Below, piece by piece: positions 1 to 9,265 of a stretch of DNA of 64,000 nt; the stretch's first letter is position 1, and each line of letters starts with the position of its first letter. Both the position numbers and the translations under genes were made by a program. Source of the stretch: Sphingobacterium psychroaquaticum. Its GTDB lineage: Bacteria > Bacteroidota > Bacteroidia > Sphingobacteriales > Sphingobacteriaceae. The stretch covers positions 186,001 through 250,000 of the forward strand of contig NZ_FXAU01000006.1 of NCBI RefSeq assembly GCF_900177625.1, given 5' to 3'. The notes beneath the pieces were generated by a model. It was given only the letters and a program-made list of their open reading frames with translations. It searched no databases and had not been told where the DNA came from.

Positions 1-861
1 GCACCCATTGCAAAATTGGCTCCACGTTTGTCCTTGGGTTACGAATGGAATTTTGGATTGTCTACCGGATGGAAGCCTTACGATCAGTATGAAAATCCTT
101 ATAATATTGTTATCGGTTCCCGTTTAAATGCTTATATCAACGTGGGCCTTTTGCTCAATTGGAAGGCAAGTCGGTCTGTTGAAATACAAGCCGGAGCAGA
201 TATCTCTCACTTCTCAAACGGCAACACTGCATTCCCGAACGCAGGGCTCAACATGTTTGGTACTAAGGTGGGGATGGTATATCATGTGAATAATAGTGAT
301 GAACAGTTACGAAAGCAAAGACAGTCCTTGTTAGCCTTGCGCCCATTTCCTAAACACATCAGTTATGATATGGTCTTTTTCGGTGCGTGGCGGCGCAAAG
401 GAGTTGATTTTTTTGGACAGCCTGTTGCTTCTCCGCATGCTTATCCAGTTGTGGGTGCATATTTTGCGCCGATGTATAACTTCGGTTATCGATTCCGTGC
501 CGGTGTTTCTATCGATGGGATATATGATGGTAGTGCCAATGTGTATACAGAAGATTATATTGTGGGAACGGAGCAAGAGTTTTTTAAACCTGCGCTTAAC
601 CGCCAGATGGCGATAGGCTTCTCTGGACGCGCTGAATATGTCATGCCGCTATTTTCGATTGGGGTCGGAATTGGTGCAAACGCTATACATAAAGGAGGCG
701 ATCTCACGGGAACATACCAGACTTTTGCACTGAAGATTGGGGTTACCAAAAGCTCGTTTCTACATATTGGATATAATCTAAAGGATTTTCATGAACCAAA
801 TTTTTTGATGATCGGACTAGGGTTCCGGTTTAACAATCAACGTCCTTCTTTGTTACATTAA
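1..861 (+). CDS. PagL/acyloxyacyl hydrolase-like outer-membrane protein (5' truncated)
   Basis: The reading frame is open from base 1, so the start lies outside the window. The protein is rich in alternating aromatic and glycine beta-strand sequence, as in an outer-membrane barrel. A SHFSNG motif is followed by an N-x-G-L-N strand. This matches the His-Ser region of the PagL lipid A 3-O-deacylase / acyloxyacyl hydrolase family, which trims an acyl chain from lipid A in the outer membrane. The C-terminus ends on a hydrophobic/aromatic strand (GLGFRF), followed by a short polar tail. The 160 bases to the next gene and the promoter found there suggest it is not cotranscribed with the sigma gene. 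It could instead be a generic barrel protein of the same fold. Confidence 0.6.
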   Translation, partial: APIAKLAPRLSLGYEWNFGLSTGWKPYDQYENPYNIVIGSRLNAYINVGLLLNWKASRSVEIQAGADISHFSNGNTAFPNAGLNMFGTKVGMVYHVNNSDEQLRKQRQSLLALRPFPKHISYDMVFFGAWRRKGVDFFGQPVASPHAYPVVGAYFAPMYNFGYRFRAGVSIDGIYDGSANVYTEDYIVGTEQEFFKPALNRQMAIGFSGRAEYVMPLFSIGVGIGANAIHKGGDLTGTYQTFALKIGVTKSSFLHIGYNLKDFHEPNFLMIGLGFRFNNQRPSLLH

Positions 862-956
862 GACCTCCGTGTTCCTATCCATTGTTAACAAGCTTAGCGT
901 ACTATTTAGGGCGTTACCATGAAGATAAAAGCTGTGAAAGTAGTTTTTTGCCATTT

Positions 957-987
957 TTTGCTTTGCTGATATTTTCTTTTATATTTG
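957..987 (+). promoter_or_regulatory. Bacteroidota-type promoter of the locus A sigma gene
   Basis: TTTG at 957-960 is separated by exactly 19 bases from TATATTTG at 980-987. This fits the Bacteroidota housekeeping sigma consensus (TTTG, 19-21 bases, TAnnTTTG) with no mismatch. It lies 35 bases before the sigma gene start and implies basal transcription of the regulator pair by the primary sigma factor. Confidence 0.6.
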
Positions 988-1022
988 ATTTGTTACCTTG
1001 ATGACCGATAAGCACTAATTAC

Positions 1023-1634
1023 ATGTCCCCCGATACCGCAACCTTGCCCTTTGATTCCGAAGAGAAGTATCTTCTATCGCTTTTGAAAGAGGGGGACTAC
1101 GCTGCATTTGAATCGATTTATCACAACTATAGTCTTCGAATTTTAGGTCGCATAATTCGATTGGTACGATCCAAACATATTGCCGAAGAGGTGCTGCAAG
1201 AGCTATTTTTAAAAGTTTGGGAAAAACGTGAACAGATTGATCTTAACCGATCATTTCGTTCTTTTCTTTTTTCTATTGCACAGAATATTGTATATGACCA
1301 TTTCCGTAGGGTTTCGTTGGATGATAAATTTAGATCCATGTTTATCCAAAATTATCATGAAGACTACGCGCATATTGAAGAGGAACTCGTTTTTAAGCAA
1401 AGTCAAGAACAATTGATGCAGGCTATCGCTAAACTCCCTCCCCAATGTCAACGTGTATTCATTCTTTTTAAACTAGAAGGAAAAAGCTATGCCGAGATAG
1501 CAGAGATGCTGCGAATTTCTAAATCCACTATAAATAACCATATTACAAAGGCGAATGGTCTTCTTAAGGAAGAATTACCCTTTTATCAATCTCACCTCGT
1601 TATCGTAAGTTTATTGTTGTTTAAGTTTTTTTAA
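1023..1634 (+). CDS. FecI-type ECF sigma-70 factor (locus A)
   Basis: A 203-aa ECF sigma factor that would direct RNA polymerase to the downstream susC/susD genes once released by its FecR partner. Region 2 is visible as the FESIYHNYS...AEEVLQELFLKVWE stretch (about residues 27-70). Region 4 is the C-terminal LPPQCQRVFILFKLEGKSY / AEIAEMLRISKSTINNHI helix-turn-helix (about residues 138-178). It starts with ATG and has the usual family length. The FecR gene follows after about 70 bases in the same direction, the standard Bacteroidota arrangement for glycan or iron-complex uptake. The C-terminus ends in a short hydrophobic tail (SLLLFKFF), as in other Bacteroidota FecI proteins. Confidence 0.9.
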   Translation: MSPDTATLPFDSEEKYLLSLLKEGDYAAFESIYHNYSLRILGRIIRLVRSKHIAEEVLQELFLKVWEKREQIDLNRSFRSFLFSIAQNIVYDHFRRVSLDDKFRSMFIQNYHEDYAHIEEELVFKQSQEQLMQAIAKLPPQCQRVFILFKLEGKSYAEIAEMLRISKSTINNHITKANGLLKEELPFYQSHLVIVSLLLFKFF

Positions 1635-1706
1635 TTTTTTTTTCGTTTGGAGTAGGTAGTATTTAGCTATTGTCCGTAATAGCTTATAAAACCTGAAAAA
1701 ATTTTG

Positions 1707-2981
1707 ATGCCAAGCGAACTTATAAACAATATTTTTAAGCAATACCTTAATGGCTCCGCTACCCAAGAAGATTTAGCCGTATTAGTCAAGCTATTTCAAG
1801 AAGAAGACGGAAGTTTATTAAAAGCATGTATTCTCGAAGAGCTGCAACAGGATGTTGCGGAGGCCTCCAGTCCGTATCAAGATATTTCGAATCGAGTACT
1901 CCATAAATTGTCGGAAATCCGTCATAAAGAATTGCTGAGGAAATATGCGAATGAAACCATCACCGAAAAAGAGCTTAAAGAGCTTCAGAGTCGCATGGGA
2001 CAGAAATCTCCCTCAGACGTAAATGGTACCATACAACCGCCACCTAAACCATATCATCTTACGTTCAAAAAGTGGATCGCTATAGCCGCTTCATTGCTCC
2101 TGTTTGGAGGGCTAGCTACCATCTGTTATAAGTTCTATAAACAAGATTCTAATGAAGTTTACGGTTATGTCGATGATGTGAAATTACCAAATCATAGTCA
2201 AGCGGTTATCACCTTTGACGATGGTAAGTCTTATGTGTTGCTTCAAACCGATGAAAAAGTACTTGCCGCACGCGGTATACATATTACGCGGACAGCCAAG
2301 GGGGGATACTTATTCAAGATATCGGATGTTAATGCGATGCGACCTACATACCAGACTTTTCATTCACCCAAAGGAACGTTGTCACGACTTATGCTTCCCG
2401 ACGGCACAATGGTTTGGCTAAATTCAGATGCTAAATTACGCTATCCCTCACATTTCGCTAAAAATAAGCGGGCAGTAGAGCTGGATGGTGAAGCCTATTT
2501 TGAGGTCACTCATAATGCCCATCATCCTTTTACCGTTTCGATGAAAAATACCCATATCAACGTTTTGGGGACCGCATTTAATGTAGCAGCCAATTTAAAG
2601 AAAAACGCAATCTTAACAACACTAGTCGAGGGATCGGTCGAAGTGGAAACCTCCCAGCACAGAACACGCATTACGCCGGGTATGCAGGCGGTATCCGATC
2701 AGAGTACAGGCGAAATTAACGCGCGATTGGTAAATACAAACGATGTATTGGCCTGGAAGGATGGATATTTCCGATTTAGAGAAGACGATATATATGCGGT
2801 AATGGAAAAAATAAAGAGCTGGTACGATATTGAGGAATATCAAGTTGAAGCACATTCCACGGATCGGTTTACGGGGCTTGTTCTGCGGACACATAAGTTG
2901 TCGGATCTGCTCGATCAGTTGGAAAAAATATCTGTTTACAAATTTAAAATTAAAGATAGGAGGGTATATGTTATGAGATAG
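1707..2981 (+). CDS. FecR-type anti-sigma factor, DUF4974 (locus A)
   Basis: A 424-aa inner-membrane regulator. The N-terminal cytoplasmic domain would bind the ECF sigma factor, a single membrane segment lies at about residues 123-144 (WIAIAASLLLFGG...), and the periplasmic FecR domain carries the family hallmarks LPDGTMVWLNSDAKLRYP, GEAYFEV and VLGTAFNV. The C-terminal DUF4974-like region ends KIKDRRVYVMR. It should contact the STN domain of the SusC protein encoded next. A TTG codon precedes the ATG at 1707, and the ATG is preferred. At about 425 aa it is somewhat longer than the other three FecR proteins here because of an extended cytoplasmic part. Confidence 0.9.
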   Translation: MPSELINNIFKQYLNGSATQEDLAVLVKLFQEEDGSLLKACILEELQQDVAEASSPYQDISNRVLHKLSEIRHKELLRKYANETITEKELKELQSRMGQKSPSDVNGTIQPPPKPYHLTFKKWIAIAASLLLFGGLATICYKFYKQDSNEVYGYVDDVKLPNHSQAVITFDDGKSYVLLQTDEKVLAARGIHITRTAKGGYLFKISDVNAMRPTYQTFHSPKGTLSRLMLPDGTMVWLNSDAKLRYPSHFAKNKRAVELDGEAYFEVTHNAHHPFTVSMKNTHINVLGTAFNVAANLKKNAILTTLVEGSVEVETSQHRTRITPGMQAVSDQSTGEINARLVNTNDVLAWKDGYFRFREDDIYAVMEKIKSWYDIEEYQVEAHSTDRFTGLVLRTHKLSDLLDQLEKISVYKFKIKDRRVYVMR

Positions 2982-3000
2982 TCAGGAAAGATAAAAGCAA

Positions 3001-3027
3001 ATCGGAAGTGCTCGCAACACTCCCGAT
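3001..3027 (+). promoter_or_regulatory. 27-nt leader hairpin between fecR and susC (copy A)
   Basis: ATCGGAAGTG (3001-3010), a 7-nt loop CTCGCAA, and CACTCCCGAT (3018-3027) form a 10-bp stem with one mismatch. Hairpins of identical length and related sequence occur at the same place in loci C and D (40204-40230 and 62073-62099). No T-tract follows on the coding strand, so it is not a simple terminator of fecR. A second small stem (AAATTGT/ACAATTT) follows at 3029-3050. Confidence 0.5.
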
Positions 3028-3096
3028 CAAATTGTTTAGTGATACAATTTTAGCTGATGTTAACAAAATAAACTTTGATCAACCAAACAACTACAA

Positions 3097-6000
3097 ATGT
3101 ATAAATTCTATTTTTATTATCGTGCGACCGTACGAAAGACCCTAAATCAATGCTTCGTCGTAATGAAGATATTAACGTTTTTTTTAGTCGCCACGCTCGT
3201 ACAAGCGCATGCGGCTTCCTATGGGCAACATGTTTCACTGAATTTCAAAAATGCACCCTTAGCTGATGTCTTGGATGATATCCAAAAACAAACAGGCTAT
3301 GAACTGCTATACAATAGTCGGGTTATTGGAGAAAGTAAAAGGACTGTTTCCATTAATGTAAAAAAGGTACACTTTATTCAGGCGCTTAAAACAATCCTAG
3401 CAGACCGTAGACTCGATTTTGAGGTGAATAAGAACGCTGTCCTGATCAGGGAAATTAATAGTGTATCCAAAAACCAGCATCAACCTTCCGGAAGTTCTAG
3501 TACGGCTAAGCGGGAACAGCAACGTACCATTACGGGGAAGGTCGTAGATGCCAATAATAACCCGATCTCTGGAGTCACGGTCCTGGTTAAAGGAACCACA
3601 GTGGGAACCTCCACAGATAACGAAGGTTCTTTTTCCCTGAATGTTCCGCAGAACGGGAGCACGCTTGTCTTTTCGGTAGTCGGGCATAAAGAACAAGAGG
3701 TATTAATCGGTGACCAACGCGTATTAAATGTTGTCCTCGAATCGAATATCGATAACCTCGATGAGGTCGTCGTGGTGGGCTATTCTTCTCAAAAAATGAG
3801 GTATCTATCGAGTTCGATCAGTAATATCTCGGCAGAAAAATTAAAAGATGTGACGGCGAATGATCTGTCGACTATGCTTCAGGGTAAAGCGCCAGGTGTT
3901 GTTGTCTCTACGGCGTCTGGAGATCCCTCTAGTGAGCCCCGAGTTTTGATTCGTGGAGCCGGAACAATCTCGGCTAGTACCGCTCCGCTAGTCGTGGTTG
4001 ATGGCAATATTGGCGGTTCTTATAATCCGGCTGATATTGAGTCTGTGTCCATCTTGAAAGATGTAGCAGCTACAGGGCTTTATGGTTCTAGAGCGGCCAA
4101 TGGCGTTATTATTGTCAACACCAAGATGGGAAGACCCGGGAAGACTAAAGTAGAGTTCAATAATTCCTTTGGTTTTGCAAACCCAACGACCGGAAATTTC
4201 AGGATGATGAATTCGCAGGAACTCTACGACTTTCAAAAAACGTTCTACAATAGAGATCCTTCCGTTGTGGATAACAATACCAATTGGTGGGATCTTGCCT
4301 TTGGTACCGGATATGTAAACAACCACAACCTATCTGTTTCGGGTGGTTCCGAAAAGGTACAGTATTATACTTCTGGTGTGTTTTATCGCGAAGAGGGTAC
4401 CCTAAAAGGAACAGGACATACCGGGTACAATTTTCGAAACAATTTAATAGCGAATATCACAGATCGACTCAAAGCCTCTGTTTTCATTAATGGTAAGGTG
4501 AATAAGAATACCGTAGAAAACAGTAATACCATGTATGATGCATACATCAACCTTCCATTTGATCCAGCTTTTGATGCGAATGGGGAACCTATCGACGCAC
4601 GATTTCATCCGAACTGGCTCGGCCGTGAAAAGGAAAACTTTCTACATTCATTGCTGTACAACTACAACAGAAACAATAATTGGCAGGTTAGTGGTGATTT
4701 GAACTTGGATTATAAACTGAGTAGTAAGGTATTGTTATCTAGTTACAACCGTACGCAGCTGCAGAATGGTAAATCGGCTAGATATTTCGATCGACGGACG
4801 AAGCAGGGAGGGGCAAACATCGGAGAACTTTATAATGATGCCAATAACTCGAGCCGATTTTTAACGTCTAATCGAATCCGATATGCGGAGGATTTTGGTC
4901 GCAATAGCTTGGTGTTACTCGGTGTTGCGGAGGTCGAAACAACCATCTCCGAATCGTCTGAAGTGTCGGGGAAAGGTTTGCCTGCGGGTAGAGATGTAAT
5001 GTCTGTTGCGACAGATATCCTGCAAAGCCCAAAAGGAGCCAGGGAGCAGGTCGGCTTTCGCAAGTATTTGGCGCAAGCGGATTATAGTTTTGATAACCGA
5101 TATTTCTTAATAGGGTCCTTTGTTAATGAGTTCTCGTCTAAATTTGGACGTAATAATTCAACGGCTAATTTCTACCAGTTGGGCGCTTCATGGATCTTGA
5201 CTAATGAAGCTTTCCTTAAAGAAAGCCAGGCACTTTCCTTTGCTAAATTGAGAGCCAGTTACGGTACCGTAGGGAATGCGGATGGGATTTCAAATTTTGC
5301 ATCCTTAGGCCTGTATAGTATCACCCAGGAAGCGAGCTACACCGGGCTGCCTGGTGCGGCACCCTACCAAAAGGGAAATCCTAATTTAAGTTGGGAGAAA
5401 ATAAAATCAGCCAATATTGGTGCCGATGTAACCTTATGGAATAAGGTGGCCATTAGCGTGGATGTTTACGAGAAGAAAGCGAGCGAACTATTGTATAGAA
5501 AGCCTTTGGCGGCTACGACAGGATATAGCTATGTCTGGGTAAATGCAGGGTCGGTGCGCAACCGAGGAATAGAGTTCAATATCACATCGCAAAATATTAC
5601 CAAGGAGAACTTCTCGTGGGAAACAGGCTTTAATATGGCATTTAACAGAAACAAGGTGCTAGAATTAAGTGACGGATCGGCTGTTTTCAACGCAGGTGCC
5701 AGACAACCGATCACGGTTGGTTATGATATGGATGCTTTTAGTTTTCCAATCTGGGTCGGTGTAGATCCGGCCAACGGTGATCCATTGTGGGAAAAAGTAA
5801 CGGTTGATGCGGAAGGCAATAAAACGATTACAACGACCAATAAATACAGTGAAGCGGCTTCTTCTACGTCACGCCGATTTACGGGAACTTCAGCCGCGCC
5901 TAAGTTTACAGGAGGGTTAAGCAATACGCTTAAATATAAAAACTTCTCGTTGTCCGCATTTTTCAATTTTGTATATGGTAATGAGGTGTATAACGAGACG

Positions 6001-6408
6001 CGCGTTTCTTTTGACAACGACGGTTTGTATGAAGCATTCAACTCGATGGTCTTGAAGGAAGGATGGACACGCTGGGAGAAAGCGGGAGATAATGCCACCC
6101 ACCCGAAACCTATTGTAGGCGGAAATAAGGAATCGAATCAGTCTTCGTCACGATATCTGGAGGATGGAAGTTACATCCGCTTGCGCAATCTCCGTTTAGG
6201 ATACAATTTACCACAACATCTATTGACGCGAATGGGAATTGCAAGGGTCCATCTCTTTGTGAGCGCCGATAACCTGTGGACGGCGACAAAATTCTCCGGA
6301 CCGGACCCGGAGGTTTCTTTGAGTCAGGTGGATCAAGTTTCTGGTGTTTCGAACTTTAAATACCCTATTAGCAAAAAGATCCTTTTCGGTTTAAATCTAA
6401 CCCTTTAA
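3097..6408 (+). CDS. SusC/RagA-family TonB-dependent transporter with STN domain (locus A)
   Basis: A 1103-aa outer-membrane transporter for glycans or other large nutrients. A cleavable signal is best read from M23 (MKILTFFLVATLVQAHA), so the annotated N-terminus may be about 22 residues long or may start at 3163. It is followed by an STN signalling domain (about 46-118), a carboxypeptidase-regulatory-like beta domain (144-216, ITGKVVDANNNPISGVTV), a TonB-box-like LDEVVVVGY (221-229), the plug with VVVDGN and GSRAANGVI, and the beta-barrel ending in FGLNLTL. The STN domain identifies it as a transducing transporter that would signal through the FecR encoded upstream. SusD follows after 13 bases. 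Confidence 0.92.
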   Translation: MYKFYFYYRATVRKTLNQCFVVMKILTFFLVATLVQAHAASYGQHVSLNFKNAPLADVLDDIQKQTGYELLYNSRVIGESKRTVSINVKKVHFIQALKTILADRRLDFEVNKNAVLIREINSVSKNQHQPSGSSSTAKREQQRTITGKVVDANNNPISGVTVLVKGTTVGTSTDNEGSFSLNVPQNGSTLVFSVVGHKEQEVLIGDQRVLNVVLESNIDNLDEVVVVGYSSQKMRYLSSSISNISAEKLKDVTANDLSTMLQGKAPGVVVSTASGDPSSEPRVLIRGAGTISASTAPLVVVDGNIGGSYNPADIESVSILKDVAATGLYGSRAANGVIIVNTKMGRPGKTKVEFNNSFGFANPTTGNFRMMNSQELYDFQKTFYNRDPSVVDNNTNWWDLAFGTGYVNNHNLSVSGGSEKVQYYTSGVFYREEGTLKGTGHTGYNFRNNLIANITDRLKASVFINGKVNKNTVENSNTMYDAYINLPFDPAFDANGEPIDARFHPNWLGREKENFLHSLLYNYNRNNNWQVSGDLNLDYKLSSKVLLSSYNRTQLQNGKSARYFDRRTKQGGANIGELYNDANNSSRFLTSNRIRYAEDFGRNSLVLLGVAEVETTISESSEVSGKGLPAGRDVMSVATDILQSPKGAREQVGFRKYLAQADYSFDNRYFLIGSFVNEFSSKFGRNNSTANFYQLGASWILTNEAFLKESQALSFAKLRASYGTVGNADGISNFASLGLYSITQEASYTGLPGAAPYQKGNPNLSWEKIKSANIGADVTLWNKVAISVDVYEKKASELLYRKPLAATTGYSYVWVNAGSVRNRGIEFNITSQNITKENFSWETGFNMAFNRNKVLELSDGSAVFNAGARQPITVGYDMDAFSFPIWVGVDPANGDPLWEKVTVDAEGNKTITTTNKYSEAASSTSRRFTGTSAAPKFTGGLSNTLKYKNFSLSAFFNFVYGNEVYNETRVSFDNDGLYEAFNSMVLKEGWTRWEKAGDNATHPKPIVGGNKESNQSSSRYLEDGSYIRLRNLRLGYNLPQHLLTRMGIARVHLFVSADNLWTATKFSGPDPEVSLSQVDQVSGVSNFKYPISKKILFGLNLTL

Positions 6409-6421
6409 TACAACAGTAGAT

Positions 6422-7936
6422 ATGAAATTATCATCTTTATATACCTTATTAACATCTGTTGCGTTTGTTTTAATACAGGTTTCTTGTCAGAAGTATTATG
6501 AACCTACAGAGTTTATTGACGAAGAATCAGCATTAAAGAATGAAGCGGATGTGGGTACGGCTACCATAGGTACCTATGCCGTACTCAAGAATGCTGCGTA
6601 TGTTCGTAGCGGACATTTCTTGATGGAATACCCCGGTGATGCCGTGAGTCAGGGGCAATCTTCAGGCGATGACTTAACGCGTGCCTATCGCTACAACCAT
6701 ATCAATACTTCGGATCACTGTACGAACTTTTGGTCGCAAGCCTATAAAGTGATAGCCGCCGCCAATAAGATTATCGAATTTGTGCCAGATAATGCTGCGC
6801 AAGGGCTTCTTCAGTTGAAAGGCGAAAATCTATACCTGCGGGCGATGATGCACTTTAACCTTGTCCGTATTTTTGGTCGTCCATATCCGCAAAATGGAGG
6901 AAGCAACCCCGGTATTCCTATTCTAAAAGAAGGACTGACCGATGAGGAGGCCACTTCATTGTTGCGCAGTTCTGTTAAGGATGTTTACTCCTTTATTATC
7001 GCAGATTTACTCAAAGCGGCCGACTTGATGACAACGGAGAAAAGTAATGCTTTTGCTTCCAAAGAGGTAGCCTATGCCTTGCTGGCACGGGTGTATTTGT
7101 ATCAGGAAGATAATGATAATGCGATTAAGTATGCCAATTTAGTGATTAATTCAAATCGGTATTCCTTGTTGCAGGGCAGTGAATATACGGGGTATTTCAG
7201 GACGCTCCCCGAGAGCAACCGAGAGACCATCTTCTGTATTCGCCATACAAAAGTAGAAGATCGAAATATGTCGTCCATAGGGTCGATGTATTTCAGTGGA
7301 GACCTTTCCGGAAACCCGATGGGGCAAGGTGTTAGTGGATGGGCTGAAATTTATGCGTCAAAAAAATACTATGATTTTATCAAACAAAATCCGCAGGACC
7401 TTCGAAGTAATTTCTTAACGCCTTATCTCGTAGATGGTACGTTGCATTATAATCAAAAACTGACACCCGTTACGCCGATGTACTATGTGAACAAATATTC
7501 GCTTCAGGAAGGGCAAATCAATCTCAGTTCGCCCGTTTATTTAAGGCTGGCGGAGATATACTTAATTCGTGCGGAAGCTGAAGCGAAAAAAGGAAATACA
7601 GCGGATGCCCTGGCAGATGTGAATACTTTGAGGGCGCGAGCTGGTTTGGTAGGTGAAGCACTGTATACCCCAAGTAAGTTGCAAGAGTTGAACAAATCGG
7701 CCTTAGACATCGTTTTGGAGGAGCGTTTCTTGGAATTAGCTTTTGAAGGCCATAGAGCGTACGATTTGTATCGTAATAATCGCGCGATGGAACGGGATTA
7801 TCCCGGCACGCATTCCTTGAATAACACGCCGACGACAAACCTAAATCAAAAAGTAAATCCTACTGATAATCGGGTTGTATTCTATATTCCACAAGCAGAA
7901 ATTAACAGAAATCCTAAACTAACACAAAACCCTTAA
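6422..7936 (+). CDS. SusD/RagB-family nutrient-binding lipoprotein (locus A)
   Basis: A 504-aa surface lipoprotein expected to form the lid of the SusC transporter. A signal peptide ends in a lipobox with Cys22 (IQVSC). TPR-like helices typical of SusD follow, with the family pattern LYLRAMMHFNLVRIFGRPYP and the C-terminal region LAEIYLIRAEAEAKKGNTADALADVNTLRARA, then EERFLELAFEGHRAYDLYR. The length is normal for the family. It is translationally close to susC (13 bases) and to the next oxidoreductase (1 base), so one transcript is likely. The ligand cannot be read from the sequence. Confidence 0.92.
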   Translation: MKLSSLYTLLTSVAFVLIQVSCQKYYEPTEFIDEESALKNEADVGTATIGTYAVLKNAAYVRSGHFLMEYPGDAVSQGQSSGDDLTRAYRYNHINTSDHCTNFWSQAYKVIAAANKIIEFVPDNAAQGLLQLKGENLYLRAMMHFNLVRIFGRPYPQNGGSNPGIPILKEGLTDEEATSLLRSSVKDVYSFIIADLLKAADLMTTEKSNAFASKEVAYALLARVYLYQEDNDNAIKYANLVINSNRYSLLQGSEYTGYFRTLPESNRETIFCIRHTKVEDRNMSSIGSMYFSGDLSGNPMGQGVSGWAEIYASKKYYDFIKQNPQDLRSNFLTPYLVDGTLHYNQKLTPVTPMYYVNKYSLQEGQINLSSPVYLRLAEIYLIRAEAEAKKGNTADALADVNTLRARAGLVGEALYTPSKLQELNKSALDIVLEERFLELAFEGHRAYDLYRNNRAMERDYPGTHSLNNTPTTNLNQKVNPTDNRVVFYIPQAEINRNPKLTQNP

Positions 7937-7937
7937 T

Positions 7938-9260
7938 ATGAGCCTTTCAAGAAGAAATTTTATAAAAAATGCCGGATTAACTACGCTTGCGGGCGTGATC
8001 GCAAGTAACCATGCTTTTGCATCGGATGCTTTATGGATAAATAATACAAATACTTTGAAAGTAGGCTTGATCGGTTGTGGTGGACGCGGTTCTGCCGCTG
8101 CGGTGGAGGCAATAAATGCGGATCCTAATGTTGTGCTTTATGCGATGGCGGATGCTTTTGAAGATCATATGGAGCAATCTTACGCTTCGTTAAAAGAGAA
8201 GTTGGGTGCGAAGATGCAAGTCACCAAGGAGCATCGTTTCGTCGGATTGGATGCTTATCAGAAGCTTATCGATTTAGATGTTGATGTGGTCTTGCTCGCT
8301 GCTCCACCAGCGTTTCGACCGGCGCATCTGGAGGCTGCGGTAAAGGCGGGCAAGCATATCTTCTGCGAAAAACCATTCGCAGTGGATGGTCCCGGACTAA
8401 GGCGAGTAATAGCCGCTTCAAAAGAGGCGAAAAGTAAAAACTTAGCCTTGGTATCTGGTTTTTGCTGGCGCTATCACGTACCGAAAAGAGAAGCCTTTGG
8501 TCGGGTGTTAAATGGTCAGATTGGCGAGGTACTGAATGCGAGTTGTAGTTATAATACAGGGGAACTCTGGTATAAAGAGAGACAGCCTGGGTGGACTGAT
8601 TTTGAGTATCAATTGAGAAATTGGTTGTATTATAATTGGCTTTCCGGAGATCATATTATCGAACAAGCGATCCATAGTATCGATATGATGCAATGGGCAA
8701 TGGGGGATCAATTGCCGTTACGAGTAACGGGATCTGGGGGGCGTCAGAAACGCGTAGACAAAAAATTTGGGAATGTATATGATCATTTTTCCGTAGTTTA
8801 CGAGTATCCAGACGGGGTAAAAGGTTATTTCTCTTCTCGGCAGCAGAATAACACGGCGCCATCTTACGACGTGGAGCTGATCGGTGATACAGGTCGGTGT
8901 ATTGTCGACTGTCGTACCGGAGGCCATGATATTGTTGGCAAGAACCCGTGGAAGTATGCGGATGAAACTAAATTTACGGACGAGAATGCCTATAAGAAAA
9001 CAAATGCGCGCAGCATGTATCAGCAGGAGCACGATGAACTTTTTGCATCGATCAGAAGTAACAAGCCAAAGAATGATGGCGAGTGGATGGTTAAATCTAA
9101 TTTAGTCGCATTGGCAGGACGCATGGCGGCCTATAGCGGACAGACCGTATCTTTGGAGGCCGCTCTTGCTTCGAACCAGGTTTTGTTTCCAGGGGCGGTG
9201 TCTTGGGATACGAAATATGATTTACCGATTGCTATACCCGGAATTGACGTAACGATTTAA
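7938..9260 (+). CDS. Tat-exported Gfo/Idh/MocA-family sugar oxidoreductase (locus A)
   Basis: A 440-aa NAD(P)-dependent oxidoreductase. The N-terminus SRRNFIK is a twin-arginine motif followed by a hydrophobic stretch and AFA, so the folded enzyme is probably exported with its cofactor. The Rossmann motif GCGGRG is at residues 46-51 and the family EKP motif at 144-146 (FCEKPFAVDG). Members oxidise or reduce sugars, often at C3. It starts one base after the susD stop and is followed 5 bases later by a sugar isomerase/epimerase, so it probably acts on the sugar imported by this SusCD pair. The exact substrate is unknown. Confidence 0.88.
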   Translation: MSLSRRNFIKNAGLTTLAGVIASNHAFASDALWINNTNTLKVGLIGCGGRGSAAAVEAINADPNVVLYAMADAFEDHMEQSYASLKEKLGAKMQVTKEHRFVGLDAYQKLIDLDVDVVLLAAPPAFRPAHLEAAVKAGKHIFCEKPFAVDGPGLRRVIAASKEAKSKNLALVSGFCWRYHVPKREAFGRVLNGQIGEVLNASCSYNTGELWYKERQPGWTDFEYQLRNWLYYNWLSGDHIIEQAIHSIDMMQWAMGDQLPLRVTGSGGRQKRVDKKFGNVYDHFSVVYEYPDGVKGYFSSRQQNNTAPSYDVELIGDTGRCIVDCRTGGHDIVGKNPWKYADETKFTDENAYKKTNARSMYQQEHDELFASIRSNKPKNDGEWMVKSNLVALAGRMAAYSGQTVSLEAALASNQVLFPGAVSWDTKYDLPIAIPGIDVTI

Positions 9261-9265
9261 AAACA